DNA of 64,000 bases, taken from positions 330,689-394,688 of the forward strand of contig CM055750.1 of the NCBI GenBank assembly GCA_029465975.1, written 5' to 3'. Made by a program: the position numbers and the translations under genes. The notes beneath the pieces are model-generated. The model was not told the origin of the DNA and ran no database searches. It saw nothing but the letters and a program-made list of their open reading frames with translations. This document shows positions 37,327 to 47,152 of the stretch, in pieces (within the stretch, counting starts at the first letter, position 1; every line of letters starts with the position of its first letter). Origin of the DNA: Dallia pectoralis (lineage: Eukaryota > Chordata > Actinopteri > Esociformes > Umbridae).

Positions 37327-37560
37327 CAGTCAGGTCTAGAAGTATTGGCAACATGAAACTGAGTGAATGCAAAAACAAACAATAATTTATATTTTGGGCT
37401 CAAACATGAAGGAGAGCCACACACTTACATTTCAACTCAATAATCTCTCAAACAAAAACAAGAAAATCATTTTATTGAGTAGTACTTTTTTGTTTTTGCC
37501 AAAGAAGGTATTGGCAGGAAATGATCAGATTTTTCCTCTCAGTCTCCAGAGACTGTAATA
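37327..37560. mobile_element. Possible Tc1-like terminal fragment
   Basis: Begins acagtcaggtctagaagtat tggcaac, which resembles the CAGT(G/C)AGGTCCATAAGTATT ends of fish Tc1-like elements, followed by AT-rich sequence typical of their subterminal regions. No transposase sequence and no second end were identified. Confidence 0.4.
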
Positions 37561-37802
37561 ATGCCTTTCATCTCTTCATGTTTCCCTGTTGTATAAAATG
37601 AGGTCACACACATATAAAATCCCATAGTCATCAATCAAAATGAATAAAAGGAAAACGCTGTCAGTTTGAAGAAGATATGTGATAGTTGACCTACACAGAT
37701 ACCAATGACCACACTAACCAATACACAATGTATTAGCAAATAATCACAATAGTTCAGGAGATGTTGGCCTAGAAGAGAAAACAAACACATATTGCCACCA
37801 CA

Positions 37803-38102
37803 CATGGTGAGGTAGATGATGAGGTAGAGGGTGAGGCAGATGGTGAGGTAGATGGTGAGGTAGTAGATGAAGAAGATGGTGAGGTAGATGATGAGGTAGA
37901 GGGTGAGGCAGAGGGTGAGGCAGATGGTGAGGTAGAGGGTGAGGCAGATGGTGAGGTAGATGGTGAGGTAGTAGATGAAGAAGATGGTGAGGTAGATGAT
38001 GAGGTAGAGGGTGAGGCAGAGGGTGAGGCAGATGGTGAGGTAGAGGGTGAGGCAGATGGTGAGGTAGATGATGAGGTAGAGGGTGAGGCAGATGGTGAGG
38101 TA
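37803..38102. repeat. 12-bp minisatellite with a 108-bp higher-order period
   Basis: The unit is gatggtgaggta, with gatgatgaggta and gagggtgaggca variants. A block starting tagtagatgaagaagatgg recurs at 37861 and 37969, i.e. nine units later. It joins the 27-bp array without a gap. Confidence 0.94.
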
Positions 38103-38946
38103 TAACAGCAGTATGAGTGTGTCTCTATATAACAGCAGTATGAGTGTGTCTCTATATAACAGCAGTATGAGTGTGTCTCTATATAACAGCAGTATGAGTG
38201 TGTCTCTATATAACAGCAGTATGAGTGTGTCTCTATATAACAGCAGTATGAGTGTGTCTCTATATAACAGCAGTATGAGTGTGTCTCTATATAACAGCAG
38301 TATGAGTGTGTCTCTATATAACAGCAGTATGAGTGTGTCTCTATATAACAGCAGTATGAGTGTGTCTCTATATAACAGCAGTATGAGTGTGTCTCTATAT
38401 GACAGCAGTATGTTATATAGAGACACACTCATACTGCTGTTATATAGAGTGTGTCTCTATATAACAGCAGTATGAGTGTGTCTCTATATAACAGCAGTAT
38501 GAGTGTGTCTCTATATAACAGCAGTATGAGTGTGTCTCTATATAACAGCAGTATGAGTGTGTCTCTATATAACAGCAGTATGAGTGTGTCTCTATATAAC
38601 AGCAGTATGAGTGTGTCTCTATATAACAGCAGTATGAGTGTGTCTCTATATAACAGCAGTATGAGTGTGTCTCTATATAACAGCAGTATGAGTGTGTCTC
38701 TATATAACAGCAGTATGAGTGTGTCTCTATATAACAGCAGTATGAGTGTGTCTCTATATAACAGCAGTATGAGTGTGTCTCTATATAACAGCAGTATGAG
38801 TGTGTCTCTATATAACAGCAGTATGAGTGTGTCTCTATATAACAGCAGTATGAGTGTGTCTCTATATAACAGCAGTATGAGTGTGTCTCTATATAACAGC
38901 AGTATGAGTGTGTCTCTATATGACAGCAGTATGAGTGTGTCTCTAT
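38103..38946. repeat. 27-bp minisatellite with one inverted segment (about 31 copies)
   Basis: The unit is taacagcagtatgagtgtgt plus ctctata, nearly invariant. At 38413-38449 a 37-bp stretch is the exact reverse complement of the array, after which the direct orientation resumes. Frames through it are artefacts of the 27-bp period. Confidence 0.97.
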
Positions 38947-39258
38947 ACTCTGGAGGACACAGCTGAGATAATAGAAGGGAACTCTCACTATCTTTCACTC
39001 TCACACCCTCACTCTTTTTGCTTTTACGTTCATCAGCTCCTGCCCTTTAAATGTGAGATGATCGGGATGATTGGGAGGGGCTTAAGTTAAGACAGCCAAT
39101 CGATACCTGTCCAGAAGGTAAGATGTGATTTGAGATTCCACTAATGACCAGATGCACCAAATGACTCAATCAGTTCAAGTCAAAGCTTAGAGAAGAACTA
39201 AAGCAAACGGAGAGACGGCTGGAATGCCAAGTCAAAGTAATTATATCTTTCTCTGCAA
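38947..39258. other. Intronic unique sequence, no gene seen
   Basis: Unique sequence between two arrays. No recognised feature. Confidence 0.55.
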
Positions 39259-39654
39259 GTAATAGACTGTCTAAACATAGGTGACTACATACAGTCTGTA
39301 GACTATCAGGTAGTAATAGACTGTCTTAGCGTAGGTGACTACATACAGTCTGTAGACTATCAGGTAGTAATAGACTGTCTTAGCGTAGGTGACTACATAC
39401 AGTCTGTAGACTATCAGGTAGTAATATACTGTCTAAACGTAGGTGACTACATAAAGTCTGTAGACTATCAGGTAGTAATAGACTGTCTTAACATAGGTGA
39501 CTACATAAAGTCTGTAGACTATCAGGTAGTAATAGACTGTCTCAACGTAGGTGACTACATAAAGTCTGTAGACTATCAGGTAGTAATAGACTGTCTCAAC
39601 GTAGGTAACTACATAAAGTCTGTAGACTATCAGGTAGTAATAGACTGTCTTAAC
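39259..39654. repeat. 54-bp minisatellite, left part
   Basis: The unit is ggtagtaatagactgtctta plus acgtaggtgactacataaagtctgtagactatca. It is interrupted by a hAT element; its last 8 bp (gtcttaac) are the left target duplication. Confidence 0.96.
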
Positions 39655-40554
39655 TAGGGATGGGAATCGAGAACCGGTTCTTCGTTAGAACCGGTTCCCA
39701 GTGAATCGATTCCGTGGAACCGTTAGTGTACCTGCTTAACGATTCCGCTTAACGGTTCGGCTCGTTGCAAATGTGTCATCATGACCGTCACACACGCGCT
39801 GCGCATTTTGGTTACGCAGAAGCGATCTAAAGTGTGGTTATATTTCACTCGAAAAGACGCCAATGCAGTCATTTGCAACAGTTGTAAAAGTTTAATTTCG
39901 GCAATGGGGGGAACTACCTCCAATATGCAGAAGCATTTGGCCACACAGCACGCAATCCGTTTGCAGGACTGTCGCGTGTTTGATTCTCTACTACTCAGCG
40001 ACACAACAACAAGTGAGTCAAGCAGCAGCGGAACTTGTCTATTTAGTTAATGTGAGCGCCATTTCATTGTGTAAACTTTTACTATACGGAGAAAAATCTC
40101 TTGTCAATCATTTGCCCAAGTTGATAGTTGTGGTCTTTACAGAAGACTTCTTTCTATTTTGTATGTCAGTTGAGTTGAATTTAGTTTCAGGTTGAATATT
40201 CCCAAAGGAACAAGCTGTTCCTTGACTGTTTACCGTCTGTGTTTTTTGTTTTTATGGCACTTAAATGGCAGTTTTATTTATTTTTTCGCTGGACCAATGA
40301 ATGGGAAAAAATCTATAGGTCCCTGGACTTTACTTTTAGGTTTGTTCTGAGGTTGCTACACATAATTTGTGTATACTCTGAGTATGTGCAGTGTTCTTAT
40401 CAGATATTAAAGCGAGTTACAAACAAACAAAACAAATTTGTAATTATTTCCTCACCCAATGAGAATCGATAAGAGAATCGATAAGGAACCGGATCGATAA
40501 GCAATATCGATAATGGAATCGGAATCGTTAAATTCTTATCAATTCCCATCCCTA
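39655..40554 (+). mobile_element. hAT element, 900 bp, with BED-finger fragment and 8-bp TSD
   Basis: The ends are tagggatgggaatcg and the reverse complement of tagggatgggaattg. The flanks are perfect 8-bp duplications of gtcttaac (39647-39654 and 40555-40562) taken from the 54-bp array. Further inverted similarity (gaatcgattcc, gaaccgg) lies in the subterminal regions. A plus-strand frame at 39781-40050 (89 residues, ATG) includes KVWLYFTRKDANAVICNSCK and, later, MQKHLATQHAI. This is the aromatic pair plus C-x2-C...H-x4-H of a BED zinc finger, the N-terminal DNA-binding domain of hAT transposases. The catalytic and dimerisation parts are absent, so this is an internally deleted, non-autonomous copy. 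Confidence 0.92.
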
Positions 40555-41137
40555 GTCTTAACGTAGGTGACTACATAAAGTCTGTAGACTATCAGGTAGT
40601 AATAGACTGTCTTAACGTAGGTGACTACATAAAGTCTGTAGACTATCAGGTAGTAATAGACTGTCTTAACGTAGGTGACCACATAAAGTCTGTAGACTAT
40701 CAGGTAGTAATAGACTGTCTCAACGTAGGTAACTACATAAAGTCTGTAGACTATCAGATAGTAATAGACTGTCTTAACTTAGGTAACTACATGAAGGCTG
40801 TAGACTATCAGGTAGTAATAGACTGTCTCAACGTAGGTAACTACATAAAGTCTGTAGACTATCAGGTAGTAATAGACTGTCTTAACGTAGGTGACTACAT
40901 AAAGTCTGTAGACTATCAGGTAGTAATAGACTGTCTTAACGTAGGTAACTACATGAAGGCTGTAGACTATCAGGTAGTAATAGACTGTCTTAACTTAGGT
41001 AACTACATGAAGGCTGTAGACTATCAGGTAGTAATAGACTGTCTTAACTTAGGTAACTACATGAAGGCTGTAGACTATCAGGTAGTAATAGACTGTCTTA
41101 ACTTAGGTAACTACATGAAGGCTGTAGACTATCAGGT
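40555..41137. repeat. 54-bp minisatellite, right part
   Basis: Continuation of the array at 39259, in phase after the 8-bp duplication. Copies toward the right carry acttaggtaactacatgaag in place of acgtaggtgactacataaag. Confidence 0.96.
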
Positions 41138-41476
41138 CATACAGATAATACTCAATCTTCTGAAGTCTTTTCATTTTGGTTCACAAACATGTATCAGGAT
41201 TCCATCTCAGTTTACAGAAACTATCCAACAACCTCGTTAAAACGGCTCGGAAAAAATGTTGACGAATTCCACACTGTTCATATTTTGTTGTCTGAGTTGA
41301 CTCTAGTCCCACAGCAATTACTGTTGTGTTGTGTCTGCAAAATGTCTCTGAATCTCTCTCTCATCTTAGCTGAGGGCAACTCTAAGTCTCAACCTAGCAG
41401 ATATATTGATTATGAGGTTGGAGGATTTTAACAAGGTTCATGTGGTCCCTCTGTTTTTGACAACATCATCTAGCTT

Positions 41477-41481
<5 letters not shown>
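41138..41481. other. Intronic unique sequence, no gene seen
   Basis: Unique sequence between the 54-bp and CT-rich arrays. No recognised feature. Confidence 0.55.
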
Positions 41482-41519
<38 letters not shown>

Positions 41520-42190
41520 GTGTCCTTATGTCTCTCTGCCTCTCTCTCTCTCTGCCTCTCTCTCTCTCACTGTGTCCTTATGTCTCTCTGCCTCTCTCTC
41601 TCTCTCTGCCTCTCTCTCTCTCACTGTGTCCTTATGTCTCTCTGCCTCTCTCTCTCTCTCTGTGTGTCCTTATGTCTCTCTCTCTCTCTCTCTCTGTGTC
41701 CTTATGTCTCTCTGCCTCTCTCTCTCTGTGTCCTTATGTCTCTCTACCTCTCTCTCTCTCTGTGTCCTTATGTCTCTCTCTCTCTCTGCCTCTCTCTCTC
41801 TCTGTGTCCTTATGTCTTTCTGCCTCTCTCTCTCTCTCTCTCTCTGTGTCCTTATGTCTCTCTGCCTCTCTCTCTCTCACTGTGTCCTTATGTCTCTCTG
41901 CCTCTCTCTCTCTCTGTGTCCTTATGTCTCTCTATCTCTCTCTCTCTCTGTGTCCTTATGTCTCTCTGCCTCTCTCTCTCTCTCTCTCTGTGTCCTTATG
42001 TCTCTCTGCCTCTCTCTCTCTCTGTGTCCTTATGTCTCTCTGCCTCTCTCTCTGTGTCCTTATGTCTCTCTGCCTCTCTCTCTCTCTGTGTCCTTATGTC
42101 TCTCTACCCCTCTCTCTCTCTGCCTCTCTCTCTCTCTCTGTGTCCTTATGTCTCTCTGCCTCTCTCTCTCTCTCTCTCTCTCTGTGTCCT

Positions 42191-42235
<45 letters not shown>

Positions 42236-42470
42236 GTCCTTATGTCTCTCTGCCTCTCTCTCTCTCTCTCTCTGTGTCCTTATGTCTCTCTGCCTCTCTC
42301 TCTCTGTGTCCTTATGTCTCTCTCTCTCTCTCTGTGTCCTTATGTCTCTCTGCCTCTCTCTCTCTCTCTCTGTGTCCTTATGTCTCTCTCTCTCTCTCTC
42401 TGTGTCCTTATGTCTCTCTCTCTCTCTCTCTCTGTGTCCTTATCTCTCTCTCTCTCTCTCTCTCTCACTG
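41482..42470. repeat. CT-rich minisatellite, left part
   Basis: Runs of (CT)n are punctuated every 25-45 bp by tgtgtccttatgtctctctg. The CT length varies from copy to copy. It is split by the chimeric Tx1 element and resumes at 44805. Confidence 0.96.
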
Positions 42471-42641
42471 CATGCGGGGAGTGTGGGCGTGTGCTGGGAG
42501 CGTGTGTGCTGGAGAGTGCTAACTGCTAACAAACTTTTTGTTTGTTAGCGTTGTTCTTTGGGATTTGATTTCTTCCTTAAGTGTTCTTTTTTTCGTGACT
42601 TTGGAGGGTTGTTCTCCTGGAGATTACCGTAGAGTGTTGGG

Positions 42642-43913
42642 ATGGCGACCCGGTTGGGGACGCCGTCCTTGTCGTTGCGGCATGGATTAAGGTGCGTTAC
42701 AGATGCAACTATCACGGTGGAGGAAGTTCTGGTCGCCGTTGGGGAAAAGGTAGGATTTGATTATGTATCGTCTGCATCCCGTATGAATAAGGCAGTGGTG
42801 GTGTTTTTAAAGGAGGAACGCCTGGTGCATATACTGGTTGAGCAAGGTGTGCTGATAAACGGGATGTTGTATCAGGTAACTCCGCTGTATGCGCCGTCAA
42901 CGCGGGTTACAATTTCCAACGTGCCTCCATTCATCCCAGATGAATTGTTAACTCGCGAATTAGCGCGATATGGCAAGTTCGCCAGTTCACTTAAAATGGT
43001 CCCTCTGGGGTGTAAACACCCGAACCTAAAGAGGGTAATGTCGTTTAGGCGACAGGTATTTATGTTCCTTGACTCACCTGAACAGACTTTGGAGTTATCA
43101 TTCAAAGTTAAATATGAAGACCGGCTGTATATGGCGTATGCCAGTACAGGCAGCCAACGGTGTTTTGAATGTGGGGATGTCGGACATAAACGTCAGGCGT
43201 GCCCAGATAATGATAAGACTACAAGTGGAGTACAAGTGACTCCTGTGGTGGCTGTACCAGTTAGTACGGGGGCTGATGAGCCAGTAGTGCAGCAGGTGGA
43301 CCTGAGTGGAAACCGGGATGAGCAGGCAGCTCAGTTGTTAGTAGTAGCTAGTGAGGGATTAAATGGGCAACAGGCTAAAAATGTGGTGAATGGTGGTGTA
43401 GTAGTGGTGGAAGGGAAATACAGTAGTAGTGGTGGGGTGTTGATTGATCAGGCAGTGCTGGAGATGGCTAGCACTAGTGGTGTGTTGGAGGGCCAGGAGG
43501 TGCTGGTTTCTCAGACTGTAGAGGTGCCCTGTAGTAGTAGTAGTGGTGAAAAGACTGGTGGTGTGTTTTGGAGTGTGGCAGGGGGAAGTCAGGAGTCATT
43601 GGCTGCTGAGGGAGAAGAGCAGGAGGATGACATCACTGATGACCCGGATGAAGTCTCAGCAGGAGGTGGTGATGACCTTTACTCACTTGAGGAAGTGAAT
43701 GAGTTTCTGGATGTAACGTTTGGGAAATCTGTAAAACTGTCTAACTACTTTGACGAGGAGAAGTTTGCGAGGTCTGCAAGGGTGCTGCAGAAAACAGTGG
43801 GGGAGGAGGAGCTGAGCTCTAAAAAGCGTTTCCGGTTGAGGAAAATTGTCACGGCTGTGTCGGCAGCTAAAAGTCGTAGTGCTCGTGGGAAAGCAAGAAG
43901 GAAAATGAAGTAG
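42642..43913 (+). CDS. Tx1-type LINE ORF1 protein (CCHC zinc finger), intact
   Basis: ORF1 proteins bind the element RNA and act as nucleic-acid chaperones in retrotransposition. This frame has 423 residues from ATG to TAG without interruption. The N-terminal part includes TITVEEVLVAVGEKVGFD and SRMNKAVVVFLKEERLVH; residues about 85-165 (ISNVPPFIPDELLTRELARY...) look like an RRM-type fold; and a CCHC knuckle, CFECGDVGHKRQAC, starts at Cys174. The C-terminal half is acidic, with a basic tail (RKIVTAVSAAKSRSARGKAR). This layout matches the Tx1-clade ORF1 of fish. Its intact frame suggests a young insertion. It is a transposon gene in an fbxl17 intron, on the opposite strand to fbxl17. Confidence 0.85.
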   Translation: MATRLGTPSLSLRHGLRCVTDATITVEEVLVAVGEKVGFDYVSSASRMNKAVVVFLKEERLVHILVEQGVLINGMLYQVTPLYAPSTRVTISNVPPFIPDELLTRELARYGKFASSLKMVPLGCKHPNLKRVMSFRRQVFMFLDSPEQTLELSFKVKYEDRLYMAYASTGSQRCFECGDVGHKRQACPDNDKTTSGVQVTPVVAVPVSTGADEPVVQQVDLSGNRDEQAAQLLVVASEGLNGQQAKNVVNGGVVVVEGKYSSSGGVLIDQAVLEMASTSGVLEGQEVLVSQTVEVPCSSSSGEKTGGVFWSVAGGSQESLAAEGEEQEDDITDDPDEVSAGGGDDLYSLEEVNEFLDVTFGKSVKLSNYFDEEKFARSARVLQKTVGEEELSSKKRFRLRKIVTAVSAAKSRSARGKARRKMK

Positions 43914-43915
43914 TT

Positions 43916-44773
43916 ATGTGTTGTGGGCTTCACTGGGTGTTTCCTCCGTTTTGGGTTCCTTCATATATCTATTTTCTGTTTTTTCCCTATTTTTTATTCA
44001 ACTTTATGTGGTCTGTCTGTAAGAAACTCACAATGATAAGGTCAATGCTGCTGAATGGGCGTGCCACACTAGCAAAGGCAGATGCCATGGGGCTGTCTGT
44101 ATTGCTGGTGTTTACTGTGATCGTCAGTAAGAGCATACTGCAGCACATCCTGTTGAACAATGAGCACTGTGTTCTCTACCATCATGCCACCAAGGTGGCC
44201 TACACAGCCTGCAAGAGGGTCCGCAAAGTCCTGAGTGGCACTCTGGACAAGGTCAACATTGAGATGGGCCACAAGAGGAACCTGCTCTTCCTGTCCTCCC
44301 TGAAGCCTAAGGAGACTGTCAGACACTACAGAAAGGGCCAAACTAAGGCTAAAGTAGTCACTGGGAACTACAGAACATTTACAGAGTCTGTACTGGTAAA
44401 GGACGTGGAGCGCATGAACAAACACTGGATGCCCATGTACAACCTATACCAACCATGTGCTGTGTCCAATGACTTTATTGGCTCATATGAGTATCTGGGG
44501 AGTGATGCAAACTACGTGCTACGGCATACTGGTGCACCTTTCAATGTCCACTTCCCTGAGAGGCAGACATGGGAACAAACAGATGTGGTGGGATTGCTTG
44601 CGGGCCTGCTAAATGCAAGACTTAGGGTGGACAATGCCTACTGGAGAAATTGGTTGGGGACACTGAGTGTTTCATGGCTACCTGGGGCATTCAGAGAGTG
44701 TTGTTTTGTTAAATTGTGGGTTTCTTGTGTTGTTGTTTATGTTGTGTGTTTGTTTGTAGTTGTGGTGTTGTGA
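43916..44773 (+). CDS. Open frame with CHST14-like (dermatan 4-O-sulfotransferase) segment, in the ORF2 position
   Basis: An uninterrupted 285-codon frame starts at an ATG two bases after the ORF1 stop. From about residue 41 it resembles CHST14, a Golgi type II membrane enzyme that sulfates dermatan. A membrane-like SVLLVFTVIVSKSIL is followed by LQHILLNNEHCVLYHHATKV, KRVRKVLSGTLDKVN, GHKRNLLFLSSLKP, ERMNKHWMPMYNLYQPCAV and NDFIGSYEYLGSDANYVL. Compared with the family as I remember it, the stem is shortened. The 5'-phosphosulfate loop (PKVAC-x-NWKR) is changed to ATKVAYTACKR. The whole 3'-phosphate-binding segment (VREPxERLLSAYRNKF type) is missing. It therefore cannot be an active sulfotransferase. 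The last 60 residues after ERQTWEQTD are unrelated and run into the LINE 3' end. Best read as a shortened gene copy captured by the LINE; whether it is translated is unknown. Confidence 0.7.
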   Translation: MCCGLHWVFPPFWVPSYIYFLFFPYFLFNFMWSVCKKLTMIRSMLLNGRATLAKADAMGLSVLLVFTVIVSKSILQHILLNNEHCVLYHHATKVAYTACKRVRKVLSGTLDKVNIEMGHKRNLLFLSSLKPKETVRHYRKGQTKAKVVTGNYRTFTESVLVKDVERMNKHWMPMYNLYQPCAVSNDFIGSYEYLGSDANYVLRHTGAPFNVHFPERQTWEQTDVVGLLAGLLNARLRVDNAYWRNWLGTLSVSWLPGAFRECCFVKLWVSCVVVYVVCLFVVVVL

Positions 44774-44804
44774 GTTCGTAGAACTCAATAAAGTGTTTTT
44801 AAAA

Positions 44805-44865
44805 CTCTCTCTCTCTCTCTCTGTGTCCTTATGTCTCTCTCTCTCTCTCTCTCTCTCTGTGTCCT

Positions 44866-44900
<35 letters not shown>

Positions 44901-45011
44901 CCTTATGTCTCTCTGCCTCTCTCTCTCTCTCTGTGTCCTTATGTCTCTCTCTCTCTCTCTCTCTGTGTCCTTATGTCTCTCTGCCTCTCTCTCTCTCTCT
45001 GTGTCCTTATG

Positions 45012-45042
<31 letters not shown>

Positions 45043-46645
45043 CCTTATGTCTCTCTCTCTCTCTCTCTCTGTGTCCTTATGTCTCTCTGCTCTCTCTCTC
45101 TCTCACTGTGTCCTTATGTCTCTCTCTCTCTCTCTCTCTCTGTGTCCTTATGTCTCTCTGCCTCTCTCTCTCTCACTGTGTCCTTATGTCTCTCTGCCTC
45201 TCTCTCTCTCTCTGTGTCCTTATGTCTCTCTCTCTCTCCCTCTCTCTCTCTCTCTGTGTCCTTATGTCTCTCTCTCTCTCTGTGTCCTTATGTCTCTCTG
45301 CCTCTCTCTCTCTCACTGTGTCCTTATGTCTCTCTGTCTCTCTCTCTCTCTCTGTGTCCTTATGTCTCTCTGCCTCTCTCTCTCTCACTGTGTCCTTATG
45401 TCTCTCTGCCTCTCTCTTTCTCTCTGTGTCCTTATGTCTCTCTCTGCCTCTCTCTCTCTCTCTCTCTCTGTGTCCTTATGTCTCTCTGCCTCTCTCTCTC
45501 TCTGTGTGTCCTTATGTCTCTCTCTCTCTCTCTCTGTGTCCTTATGTCTCTCTCTCTCTCTGTGTCCTTATGTCTCTCTGCCTCTCTCTCTCTCACTGTG
45601 TCCTTATGTCTCTCTCTCTCTCTCTGTGTCCTTATGTCTCTCTACCTCTCTCTCTCTCTCTGTGTCCTTATGTCTCTCTCTCTCTCCCTCTCTCTCTCTC
45701 ACTGTGTCCTTATGTCTCTCTGCCTCTCTCTCTCTCTCTGTGTCCTTATGTCTCTCTCTGCCTCTCTCTCTCTCTCTGTGTCCTTATGTCTCTCTCTGCC
45801 TCTCTCTCTCTCTCAGTGTCCTTATGTCTCTCTGCCTCTCTCTCTCTCTGTGTCCTTATGTCTCTCTCTCTCTCTCTCTCTGTGTCCTTATGTCTCTCTC
45901 TCTCTCTCTCTCTGTGTCCTTATGTCTCTCTCTCTCTCTGTGTCCTTATGTCTCTCTCTCTCTCTGTGTCCTTATGTCTCTCTCTCTCTCTCTCTGTGTC
46001 CTTATGTCTCTCTGCCTCTCTCTCTCTCTCTCTCTCGCTCTCTCTCTGTGTCCTTATGTCTCTCTCTCTCTCTCTGTGTCCTTATGTCTCTCTCTCTCTC
46101 TCTGTGTCCTTATGTCTCTCTCTCTCTCTCTGTGTCCTTATGTCTCTCTCTCTCTCTCTCTGTGTCCTTATGTCTCTCTGCCCTCTCTCTCTCTCTCTCT
46201 GTGTCCTTATGTCTCTCTCTGCCTCTCTCTCTCTCTCTGTGTCCTTATGTCTCTCTCCCTCTCTCTCTGTGTCCTTATGTCTCTCTCTCTCTCTCTGTGT
46301 CCTTATGTCTCTCTCTCTCTCTCTCTGTGTCCTTATGTCTCTCTGCCTCTCTCTCTCTCTCGCTCTCTCTCTGTGTCCTTATGTCTCTCTCTCTCTCTGT
46401 GTCCTTATGTCTCTCTCTCTCTCTCTCTGTGTCCTTATGTCTCTCTCTCTCTCTCTGTGTCCTTATGTCTCTCTCTCTCTCTCTCTCTGTGTCCTTATGT
46501 CTCTCTGCCTCTCTCTCTGCCTCTCTCTCTCTCTCTCTCTGTGTCCTTATGTCTCTCTGCCTCTCTCTCTCTCTGTGTCCTTATGTCTCTCTGCCTCTCT
46601 CTCTGCCTCTCTCTCTCTCTCTCTCTGTGTCCTTATGTCTCTCTA
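44805..46645. repeat. CT-rich minisatellite, right part
   Basis: Same organisation as 41482-42470, (CT)n with tgtgtccttatgtctctctg. Variants with ctctcactgtg, ctctccctc and ctctcgctc recur. Leu/Ser-rich frames of 600 or more codons are artefacts. Confidence 0.96.
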
Positions 46646-47152
46646 CCTATTCCGTTCTCTCCCTGATTCACGCCACATCTCTCCAGTACTATAACTCGTT
46701 ATATTCACAATACTGGACATGAGAGAAACACTGATTCAGTGAGTATGCTTTAGTTCTGTTCCAGAACCATCAATCCTTGTTGTTGCTCTAAGTGAGGAGA
46801 TGTTGGAAGAGGAATGATGAAGAGGAGATCTACAGGACGCCATGAAAACCAATCCTAATAAAAACAGGCCGTTTTCAAACAGTATAGAGAACATGGGTAG
46901 AATTCCTCCAGTCATACGGCATCAGTGTGTGTGTGTGTGTGTGTGTGAATGTATGGAACAATATGTAGGTTTGCAGTAAAACCACGGTTGACTGCTTTGA
47001 TTTGGCTACAGGACCATTATAAATGTTATTGTGGTGAAACATGTTGTTTGAAATCTTCCTTAAACATCACATGATGAGAGCAACATTTTCCATTAAGTTT
47101 TAACTAGCATAGACATACATAGGAATCCATCAGATTCAACTCATGGAATAAA
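46646..47152. other. Intronic unique sequence with a short (GT)n
   Basis: GT tract at about 46926-46948; otherwise unique with no gene seen. Confidence 0.55.

Larger units (their letters stand above)
42471..44804 (+). mobile_element. Chimeric Tx1-clade LINE carrying a CHST14-like segment
   Basis: A 2.3-kb unit lies between two halves of one CT-rich array. In order: a 5' leader (catgcggggagtgtgggcgt...), a complete ORF1 (42642-43913), a short linker, a CHST14-like stretch (about 44036-44580), and a T/G-rich 3' region with AATAAA at 44787-44792 ending tttttaaaa directly against ctctct. The ORF2 expected of a Tx1 element (endonuclease and reverse transcriptase) is absent. Some Tx1 families are known to insert specifically into simple repeats, which fits this location. 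The element must depend on an outside enzyme if it ever moved in this form. Confidence 0.75.

Noticed and set aside
43916..44773. Functional host sulfotransferase gene
   Set aside because: Both PAPS-binding motifs are lost or altered, the C-terminus is replaced, and it is embedded in a LINE in an intron.
41482..46645. CRISPR-like look of tgtgtccttatg repeats with variable spacing
   Set aside because: The spacers are CT repeats of changing length, not unique sequence, and the genome is vertebrate.
41406..46722. Leu/Ser/Cys-rich frames of 330-640 codons in the CT-rich array
   Set aside because: CT-repeat translation in several frames at once; the only credible coding sequence here is the inserted Tx1 element.
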